Shown here in pieces: positions 36,323 through 45,440 of a stretch of DNA of 64,000 nt (position 1 is the stretch's first letter; each line of letters opens with the position of its first letter). Below the pieces are notes generated by a model that saw nothing but the letters and a program-made list of their open reading frames with translations, ran no database searches and was not told the origin of the DNA. Made by a program: the position numbers and the translations under genes. Source of the DNA: Magicicada septendecula (taxonomy: Eukaryota > Arthropoda > Insecta > Hemiptera > Cicadidae); NCBI GenBank assembly GCA_034769895.1, contig CM068368.1, positions 336,745,076-336,809,075 on the forward strand, read 5' to 3'.

Positions 36323-38261
36323 GATTCAACTCAAAGAAGGTTTTATTTATTTTGGTCAAAAATAAGTACTGTACAATTTGCGCGTTTTCGGAAAGACTAA
36401 AGATGCCTTTAAAAATTCATTCATGCCCTAAGAACTGGGACAACAGCTCTACTTTCATGGAAGCAGCGGCAATCGTGGAAGGGTTCTGTAAGAGTGAAGA
36501 ACTCTATGGTGTTCGATTTTCGAAATTAGTAGCAGATGGGGACAGCAGCATGTACAAAAAAATTCTGGAAGCACGACCGTACAAAACGCTAACGGTGGAG
36601 AAGATAGAATGCAAAAATCATCTTCTCATAAATGTATATAACAGACTAAGAGATCTCACAACGAGTAGTGTGAAGAACAAGAAAACTGGCACGAGCACGA
36701 TTTTGCTAAGGAAAGTCATAGGTGACCGTATATTACGAATTCGGAGTTCTATTATGAAAGCTATTGAGTTCAGACAATCCGAAAACAGACTTCACCCACA
36801 AAAAATTGAAGAACTGGGGAAGGACATATTAAATTGCCCCAGTCACGTATTTGGGGAACACAAGGTATGTTCCGAAAGGGGATACAAGTTTTGCAAGGCA
36901 GCTGAACGGCCAACCAAAAAAAATTTGGTTGATGGGACATATGTCCTGAAACGCGTTGAATGAAATATAGAGAAAAGGCCACCAGACGGACAAGAAAAAG
37001 GTAAACAATTTTACTAATTATATACAAAAAAAATTTGGTACCTGAGTTAGAAGACTCCGGACTATACGGGAAAATAAATGTTTTGATTCGAGACATAAGT
37101 GCCCACAGCCGAAGTTTAATTGAAAATGTGACAAGCAACCCAGCAGAGCATTACAATGCTGCGATTGCTAAATTTATTGGGGGAAAAAGAGTCAATTTCA
37201 TACGCGGTAGGTCATATAAGGGCAGATGTGCAGCAGCTGTTATCAGGCATAATACCGGAATGCCAATTTACAAATTGCATAAAGAAATGTGCAAATCGAG
37301 TCCAGGGGAATATTGTAAATCAATCGAAAAGAAAAGGAAAAGAATAAATGAATTTAAAGAAATAAAAATGAAAGCTGAAAAACGCTGTAAACGGTCACTG
37401 TTTAGTAAGAATCAGGGGAGAAATAATTCCACTGATCCAGATTATGGGCAATTTTGTCAGAAGCCAGATATGGAGACCGAAGAATTCGAAAACCAACGCA
37501 GGGAGTTTTTAGAAAATTTATATAAAACTCCAGAAGAGCTGGCAACATTAAAAAGAGCTACAGTAACCCAGAGAGAAAGCGGCGAGTGGCTAGAATACCA
37601 TCGTAAAATTTTAACAGCGTCTAATTTCAGAAAGATTTGCAATATGCGACCCACAACTAGTTGCCAGAACATAGTTAAAAACTTGTTATATAGTGAATTT
37701 GATAACGCTGCATTGCGGTATGGGCGTGAAAATGAAATTTTTGCGAAAATTCAACTAGAAAAGAAACAAGATATTAAAATCTCTGAATGTGGCCTTTTTA
37801 TAGATGCAGAATTTCCATTCCTTGGGGCAACGCCAGATGGTCTGATAGACAAAGATGGTATAGTAGAAATTAAATGCCCCAGTTCAGCAGCAGAAATTAC
37901 CCCCGAAGAAGCCATTAAAAGCAAAAAAATAACAGCTTGGAAAACAACTGCAGATGGGAAAATACTTGAAATGAAACCTACTCATCCATGGTATTACCAA
38001 ATTCAAGGGCAGTTCCACATCACTAAGAGGATCTACTGCCTGTTGGGGTTATGGACACCTAAAGGTATGAAAGTTGAAAAAATAAAAAGGGATGATTCTT
38101 TCTGGGATACTCATATGTTCCCCAAATTGCAAACATTCTATTTAGACGGTTTGTTTCCCGAATTACTTGACCCGCGGCACCCAAGATCCATGCCTATCAG
38201 AGATCCAGAATATATATTGGACGCTAAAAATAGAAAAACACCTTCCAATACTAAAAAATAA
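36323..38261 (+). pseudogene. Mutator-like transposase / YqaJ-type nuclease gene, N-terminally truncated
   Basis: The left part (36323-36929) matches the middle of Mutator-like transposase-domain proteins of arthropods: a Cys/His segment (KYCTICAFSE, HSCPKNW), ADGDSSMYKKI with a catalytic-type Asp, and KIECKNHLL. The frame is broken by a 95-bp insert (36930-37024) and continues from 37025. The C-terminal half (from about 37540) is a YqaJ-like PD-(D/E)XK exonuclease domain: GRENEIFAKIQLE, GATPDGLIDKDG, VEIKCPSS and YYQIQGQFHITKR, so the metal-binding Asp, Glu and Lys are present. The stop is at 38259-38261. The transposase N-terminus is missing because the B array abuts it. Family assignment is from memory of motifs; the function of the pairing is unknown. 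Confidence 0.8.
36930..37024. mobile_element. 95-bp insertion with a 15-bp target duplication
   Basis: CAAAAAAAATTTGGT occurs at 36915-36929 and 37025-37039. The offset of 110 bases accounts for the frame change between the two parts of the gene. A 15-bp duplication fits target-primed retroposition of a short RNA-derived piece; the insert itself is not recognised. GT-AG intron ends are absent. Confidence 0.7.
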
Positions 38262-38339
38262 TCATTGTTACAAAATGGTAAAAATTTACAAAAATTTAGC
38301 AGTTACCTAGCCCCTTTTTGCAAAATAGGGACGATATAA

Positions 38340-38890
38340 GTATTTTTTGTAGCGATGTCTGTATACTAAATAATTATATTATGATTATTAAATTATTATT
38401 ATTATTCCTATACGCATTACCAGTACTTATTTTTTACAAGAGTTAGTTCTTGTTTTGTTATGAATTGTAATATTATATCATATAAATATTTTTTGTAACG
38501 ATGTCTGTATAGTAAATAATTATATTATGATTATTAAATAATTATTATTATTATTCCTATATGTATTACCAGTACTTATTTTTTACAAGAGTTAGTTCTT
38601 GTTTTTTTATGAATTGTATTATTGTAATATTATCATATAAATATTTTTTGTAACGATGTTATTTACTATAGTAAATAATTATATTATGATTATTTTATTC
38701 CTATATGTATTACCGGTACTTATTTTTTTACAAGAGTTAGTTCTTGTTTTTTTATGAATTGTATTAGGTATTGTAATATTATCATATAAATATTTTTTTG
38801 TAACGATGTCTGTATAGTAAATAATTATATTATGATTATTAAATTATTATTATTATTATTCCTAAATGTATTACCTGTACTAATAAAATA
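38340..38890. repeat. ~150-bp AT-rich minisatellite, about 3.7 units
   Basis: Units restart at TTTTTTGTAACGATG near 38343, 38490, 38644 and 38793. Each contains GTATTACCAGTACTTATTTT and GAGTTAGTTCTTGTTTT. Unit length varies from 145 to 158 through ATT runs. It lies just downstream of the YqaJ gene stop. Confidence 0.85.
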
Positions 38891-38929
38891 GGTATGATGT
38901 AATATTATAAACAAATGTATTAATTTTAT

Positions 38930-39330
38930 TTACAAATTTTCGACATAAAAAAATAAAGCTATTATCGAAGATAATGCAAACGAACGCACTCCGCAAACCA
39001 ACACATTGACGTACAGTAGTTGGTAGTTGTAGTTGCAATGAATGGAATTATTTTGTGCTACATAGGAAATTTCAGTGCGTACACACGTTTGGCAACATGG
39101 GCCAACTTGACTCATACTGTCGTAAATGGCAACTAGGTCGTCTTGGTTGCTATAGCAACCGATAACGTAACGTGTCTCGTCGGTCAGAGCAATACAGTAT
39201 CTGTAAACAGACATGAATACAACTAGCGCTTGACAGTTGCAGCGGACACTTTTTCATGTAAAAGCCTATTTACTGGCCTACCGATCGTCCCCTCTTAAAG
39301 CTAACTACTTACAGCAATGAGTAACTGGAA
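38930..39330. promoter_or_regulatory. Possible promoter region with a perfect RFX X-box (39145-39160)
   Basis: The palindrome GGTTGCTATAGCAACC matches the RFX-factor X-box. Related half sites lie nearby (TTGGCAACATGGGCCAA at about 39089, GGCAACTAGG at about 39128). The stretch is less AT-rich and has more CpG than its surroundings and holds no convincing gene. It is 160-560 bases upstream of an OGG1 exon, so an OGG1 or bidirectional promoter is possible. Promoter activity is inferred. Confidence 0.4.
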
Positions 39331-39491
39331 AATAAACATCACAAAAGACTAATAAGAAAGCAAGTGTGATTATAGTAACTTATGTCTATAGGGAATAGAA
39401 TAATCTTCATTTTAATACATATATATGGCACGTTTGTTTGGGATATTATAATTTTAGTCATTAAAATTCCAGTTGTTTCTCTTACTAACAG

Positions 39492-39827
39492 GTGGCAGTT
39501 AACTGATGAAAATAAATGGTTGGGCATTTATGATCAGCGGGTGTGGATACTGGAACAACACGACAATTGTCTACTGTTTAAAGTGCACGAAAATGAACAT
39601 AAAAAAAATCTAATTGTAAATAATGGATCACCAACCTTCTTTGAAGACTTGCTATGGGATTATTTCAGATTATATGAAAACTTAGAAAACCACTATAAAC
39701 GTTGGGCTAAATATGATGTGCATTTTAAAAATGCAGCTGAGAAATTTTATGGACTCAGAATGTTGAAACAGGATCCAGCAGAAATACTGTTTACTTTTAT
39801 TTGCTCATCAAATAATACAATAACAAG
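39492..39827 (+). CDS. OGG1: OGG1 (8-oxoguanine DNA glycosylase), internal exon
   Basis: OGG1 is the base-excision glycosylase that removes 8-oxoguanine opposite C in nuclear and mitochondrial DNA. The exon encodes the N-terminal and early helical domain: RVWILEQHDN, HYKRWAKYDVHF, AAEKFYGLRML, then the family hallmark QDPAEILFTFICSSNN. The acceptor TTTCTCTTACTAACAG ends at 39491, and the exon starts with one base of an Arg codon, matching the SFRW boundary of OGG1. The donor GTAATG starts at 39828 and leaves a split Arg codon (AG). The next exon, starting with A at 59816, completes it. The frame is open with no lesion. The first exon is not recognised upstream. Confidence 0.9.
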
Positions 39828-40439
39828 GTAATGTGTAAAAACTACTGAGTATGGCCTAACATACTGAATTGTGAAATGTATATAATAAGTATTTATGAAT
39901 AAGTAAACCATAAATATGTTGTAGATAAATGCTTGTTGATCTAATTGCCAGCCTTTCCAAGTTTAAGTATCATTCTTCACTGTCCTAGATAGTGCCAATC
40001 CATTTCTTCATGAGAATGTAACTGTCCTGTGTTTCAGTATTCCTCCAGTCTTAAGTATTCCATCCTGCATGTTGTCAGTGCTTAAGACATTTCCTCCAGT
40101 CTGTTTGATAATGCAAATTTTGCTTAAAAGCTGTTCAGTTTTACTCCTCGTATATCATCATTATACACTTTACATTCTTGAGTTCTCTGTACCATCACTA
40201 TTTTAACACAATTTATAGGATTGGTACTGTCCATTAATAGATAAAAATAGCTTTTTTCTAGTTTTAGTCTCTTGATTCTTCATTTGTAGCTATTTAAATA
40301 CCTAAAAAGTGAGCAGCAGATGATTAGAGATTATTTAGATGATTATTTTTCTCAGTCCTCGACTTGGAAATGTAGTTTTATGTGTGTTTGTTTCCAATGT
40401 GTCACCAAAGTGAAATACTTACTTCTTGAGTCAGGCATC

Positions 40440-41125
40440 CAGCATCAGGTGATGCTGATGACTCAATGTCAGAGTATACCGCCCGCAGCTGCTGGACCCC
40501 ATAAAGTCTTGTTTTTGAGGATATCTTCCAGTTTTCCATGGTCACCTATCAGGGCTGTCAGTCTGTTTCTCTTGGCAGTGTGGATGTGGAATCCAGGAGG
40601 TTATGAGCTAAGAATTCTTTGTTTTGCTTTTTTGCTCATTGCAGGCTCTGCAGTCCGCAGATGTGCTCAGTTGGAACCAGAACAAATATTGTTGCGTGGT
40701 TATGTGTCCTGTTCTGGTCATTGCTGCAAAGGTGGCAATTTCTCTTTATACATATTTGTAAACTTTGTGGTCTGCTGGTGTCACCTGTAGGTGAAAAACC
40801 TGCCTCCCCATTTTTGCGGCTCTCCAGCTCTCTCTCTTCATTCTTTCTGGATTGTCATTGTCACGGCACTGTAGTTTTGATAGTAATATTTGTGGCACTT
40901 GATTTGACTGCATTTTTGCAGATGCTTTTGTGATTTAATCAGCCTGCTCATTCCCTCCAATTCCACAGTAAGTTGGAACCGACTGGAAGATTTTATTTTT
41001 CTCCCCCCTTGTAAACTGGCTGAGCAAAGTTCATATTTCTGTCACGTGCAATGCATAGTCGTTTGGGTGGGGTATTTTCAGGCTTTCAATGGCACATTTT
41101 GAATTCTCTGCCAAACAGGTATTAC
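40440..41125 (-). pseudogene. LINE fragment: RNase H domain and C-terminus
   Basis: Read on the minus strand from about 41125 down, the sequence encodes a degenerate non-LTR retrotransposon RNase H: ESLKIPHPNDYALHV, then the PSHCGIxGNExAD-type block seen as PTYCGIGGNEQAD (about 40965-41000). It is followed by FAAMTRTGHITTQQYLFWF and a Cys pair (DCRACNEQ) as in Jockey/I-type C-termini. Several stops are present. The plus-strand frame at 40320-40790 is only its shadow. The clade is not resolved. Confidence 0.65.
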
Positions 41126-41907
41126 CAACCCTTCTTGGTCATCCAAAATTTTTAATGTTTATTATGTGACAAATGAAACCCAAATTATAGTAAAGATTAT
41201 AAAAATATCAAACACAGTGAGAAGTTCAATAATGTTTTTATTATCAATTCTTATGTTCCTTAATATATTACAAATCCTTCCAAATTATATAACGAAATCT
41301 ATGCCGGCATGTTTAATTATTCGCGGTTGGCTATTCTGTTCCAACATGGGATTCTCTTGTTTACTTTTTATAAATATCTCAGGTCGTGAAGTTCTTGAGG
41401 CTACAGAAAATGTCATTAAATATACTAATAAAAGTACAAAATTTTACAGTCAACACACAAATATTATACAAGTTGTGAAATTATTACAATTATAGTAAAA
41501 TGTAGTTACTATTGTATTTGTAGTTACTATTGCAGTTTTACAATAGTGAAATTGTAATTGTAGTAATAAATAGTGTTTGTAGGTTAACTGATTTTAACTA
41601 ATATTTAATCTTAAAGTTTCTTCATATAAGTAATTACTATAACAGTGAGAGTACTTTTCAGTTCTAAGTGTTCATTAAATAAAAGGAAGTTCAAGTGTTT
41701 GATCAGTGAGCGATAACTAGTACTAACAGTGTAGTTTCACTGTTACAGTTGTATTTAAGGTATACTTAGCAATTCTCTTTATTTTCAGTCCGGATAGGAT
41801 TCCTTTAGGTACTGCTTGTTTTCTTTTGGACAATTAGATACTCCTATCTTCTTTTGGTATTTAATTTTTTTTTAGTTATTATTCATAGCTCATCGTTTTG
41901 GTTCAAT

Positions 41908-42132
41908 ATTCCATCAATCATTTATATATTAAAAATTTTTTCTTCTCCCCAATGCCTGCAGTTTTTTAATCTGTACTCATCAAAAGTTAATAATGGATTA
42001 ATGAATTTATTATTGTGGTATTTAATCAATGTGGTCCAGTATTCCATCAATCATTTATATATTAAATATTTTTTCTTCACCCCAATGGTCTGCAGTTTTT
42101 TTAATCTGTACTCATCAAAAGTTAATAATGGA
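41908..42132. repeat. Tandem pair, 133-bp spacing
   Basis: ATTCCATCAATCATTTATAT starts at 41908 and 42041, and both continue through a T-rich tract to TCAAAAGTTAATAATGGA. The copies differ by a few bases. No gene is involved. Confidence 0.85.
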
Positions 42133-42728
42133 ATAATAATTTTATTTACTAGAGATCTTGGTTGCTAAGGTTCAAACACTCATTCTCATTGGTTGACAAT
42201 TTGGGAATATTGTTAAATATGGCTATGGTTGTTCTATACAAAATGACTAAAAATCTTTTAAATTAACATAATTTCCTTATACTAACTGTAATACTAAATA
42301 TAATAACATCATTGTATTGCTTTTCGCTTACACATTAATTTGATATCCAACATGACTACTTTTCTTCAAATAATAACAAATAACATTTAACATTTGGTTT
42401 TCTTTTGTAAATTAACTCTAAACTAATTATTTTATATCTATTTTTGTTTTCCATACTCTTACTGTTAAACCTAACAGGATTACATGCATTATTTCATTAA
42501 TTGTTATTGTTTTTGTATTATATTTTACAATTTTCTTGTTCCCAAATATAGGCCTAATGCCTAGAATAAATAATTCTCTTTATCTTCATTCATTACAACT
42601 GATTATGTTAATATTCAATTACTCCTAATTATAATTACTTATTGTAACATATAGTTTGTTTATTATCTATTATTCGTTGTTTATTAGCTATTATAATACT
42701 CACAGGTTTACTTTTTTCTACTTTCAAG

Positions 42729-45079
42729 TAGAGATGGGCGTGAAATCACTTCTGTACAAAGTATAACTAGTTACTGAACAATAACTATTACCGCGGTAAC
42801 GTGTTACTAGAAACAACTCTTTACTGAGAATCACTACGTCAGCCTTCCTCTTCCTATTCCGAATGTGATTTTCAGTTTCTGTGACTGGCTACTTGGAGCG
42901 TTATCGCCGTTCACTATTACGTACATAATATTAACATGTGTTCAGATCCCTCCCCGTTTGTTTTGTCGTTTGGTCGTGGCGTGAGTTTACACTTGTTTAC
43001 TATCAGTTGTTGACTCTATAAAGTGTAGCCGGTACGGTTTTTTTTATTTATTTCTAGTTTTAGTTTAGTTTATTTATTTCAAGTCTAATCTAATTTAATT
43101 TTTCTTTTTATATTTGAGTTTTTAAGATGTCGAAAAGACTGAAAACAAGTTATTTGTGGTCTTATTTTACCGTATCAGACGAATCGAATAAGATTGCGCG
43201 ATGTGATTTGTGTGGACAGTGTTGCAGTTATAAGACCACTCCGATGAACTTAAAAAAACACCTTGCGTCAAAACATCCCACCGTAAATTTGCCAACAAAA
43301 GACACTACCTAAAAAAAAAAAAATTATTCATTGACCACTGACACTGGGAGCCTTTCCCCATCTAGTCATGCTGCTGCTGCTGATCAGCACACGCCATCTA
43401 GTCAGCCCGCAGCTAGTCTTGCTCCACCTCCTGCTGATCATCAAAGGCTGTCTACTTCACAAACCTCGACTCAGGTGCCAAAACCTATTTCACAAATGTC
43501 AATTCTTTCATTTGCTCCTCCCAAAAAAATAAATGAAAGAAAAAAAAGAGCTTGATAATCTCCTTAAACTTTTTTATAAAGATTTTCAGCCATTTTCTAT
43601 AGTTGAAGACGAAGGCTTTAAGAAATTTGTGCATGAGCTGAACCCTTCATACCAGTTGCCAAATTGGAAAAATATTTCTCAAAGCCTCATACCGGCCGAA
43701 TTCGACAAAACTTTAACATCAGTCGTAAAGTTGCTGAGTTTGGCTGAAAGTGTTTGTTTAACAACAGATACCTGGACGTCAAAAAATACTGAATCCTATA
43801 TTGCAGTCACTGCCTATTTTATCCACAAGTTTCAAATGCACTCTATATTATTGTCGTGTGAGAAACTTTCGGGTTCTCATACCAGTGCACATTTAGCAGT
43901 GGCTGTTAAAAATATAGTTAGGAAATTTGGTCTTCAGGACAAGGTTCTTGTTTGTGTGACTGACAACGCAAGTAATATTGTTGGTGCGATAAAAGATGTT
44001 ATTTTGTGGAAACACTTCCCCTGCTTCGCGCATACAGTTAACCTAATTGTCAATGACGGATTGGATTCCCAGTCAGAACTATTATCAAAAATAAAATCTA
44101 TCGTTGGCCATTTTAAAAGGAGCACAACCAGCTCAGAAATTTTGACAAAAACCCAGTCCAATGCAGGAATCAAGACACCATTAAAATTACTCCAATCCGT
44201 TGAAACACGGTGGAATTCAACCTACTATATGCTTCAACGTTTTTTAGAGCTTGGAGATAATATTAAAATGGCTATAGCTCTATTGAATTCTAAAAATATT
44301 GAACAGTTGACCACGGAGGAATGGGGTTGATGCAGAGACTTGAGTCAAATCTTAAAACCCTTCGAAGAAATTTCAAAACGGATGTGCGGGGGAAAATATG
44401 TTACAGGGAGTGAAGTTATAGTTATCGTTCAAGGTCTGAATGAAGTTTTAGAAAAGTTGAACAACCGAATAACTGATACAGCCATGAAAAGTGTTGTCGC
44501 AAGTCTTCGTAAATCGCTTCATGATAGGTTAAAAAATATTGAATTCAGTAAGACTATCGGTGTTGCAACTCTTTTGGACCCTAGGTATAAACTCCTTCCG
44601 TTTAGAGAAACATCTGTGGCTGCTGATGAGCTAAAAAAGCTTGTCATTTCCTACCTTGAAAAAATTATTTCAAAAAAAGAAATGTCACGAGAATTGTCGA
44701 CCGAGATAATAGAGACCATACCTGAGACCACCACACTTGAGGCCGATGATTTATCAATTTGGGACCAGTTCGACCAATTGGTGACTAAGGCCACGCCAAA
44801 AGGGACAACAAAATCCAAAGCCATCGCCGAATTGGACAGGTACCTAGAAGAGCCATATCTCAAATGGAAAGAAGATCCTTTGATTTGGTGGCAACAAAAC
44901 CACCATGTTTCCCAACCATCTCGGAACTGGTAAACCAAAGGTTCAATGTTTTGGCTTCTTCAGTTCCTTGCGAAAGGCTTTTTTTTTCAAAGACTGGGCA
45001 GATTACTAGTGACCGTAGGACACGTCTCTCATCTAAACACGTTGGGGAACTGATTTTTCTTAATCAAAACATTAAATAA
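42729..45079 (+). mobile_element. hAT DNA transposon, left end and transposase, right end not found
   Basis: The left end reads TAGAGATGGGCGTGAAATCA (42729), a hAT-like terminal inverted repeat. Palindromic subterminal motifs follow (AACTAGTTAC, GTTACTAG). The transposase pseudogene fills 43127-45079. No reverse complement of the left end occurs before the Mutator-like gene at 45441, so the right end is lost or decayed. It sits inside the OGG1 intron on the gene's sense strand. Confidence 0.7.
43127..45079 (+). pseudogene. hAT transposase with BED zinc finger (ZBED-like), broken
   Basis: Domains in order are a BED finger (43127-43312; WSYFTVSDE, CDLCGQC, HLASKHP), a Ser/Pro/Ala-rich linker, the RNase H-like core (SVCLTTDTWTSKNTESY, VLVCVTDNASNIV, CFAHTVNLIVNDGL, TRWNSTYYML), and a C-terminal hAT dimerisation region (SSVPCERLFFSKTG, LSSKHVGELIFL). 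Breaks are a shift in the A13 run at 43311-43323, a shift in the A-rich run near 43540, TGA at 44328-44330, and a shift near 44900. The core catalytic aspartates are visible. It is a dead copy. Confidence 0.85.
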
Positions 45080-45440
45080 TATTTAAAATGATATATAATA
45101 TGTGGCTTTCTAAAAGAAAATAATACGAAAATTATAAATTTTAAAAATATTTTGCATCTGGAAAATTTTCGATTTGTATGGCATGGAATTTTCATTTTGC
45201 ATTTACTCGAATTTGAATTTTGCGGGAAAATTAATTTTTGGATTCCTATAGGGAATTTTTACGCTGAATCTAATGGTCAACCTGTTTTTAGTGTACAATG
45301 TGTCAGTTTCAGGTTATGTGCGTGTATTTCGTATGTTGATGTTAGGAAAGTGAGTTTGTTTTGAGATAGTTAGTGATCTGTGTGATAGTTATTCATGTTT
45401 CTGAATTTTTAGTTCAAATGAAATAAAAAGTGCATTAAAA

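Noticed and set aside
38930..39214. 94-residue minus-strand frame over the X-box region
   Set aside because: No recognisable domain. It overlaps likely regulatory sequence and ends in low-complexity codons.
40320..40933. Plus-strand frames of 156 and 104 residues
   Set aside because: They lie antisense to a LINE RNase H fragment whose motifs are recognisable on the minus strand.
41166..41495. 109-residue hydrophobic plus-strand frame
   Set aside because: AT-rich sequence in an intron with no family resemblance and no splice or promoter support.
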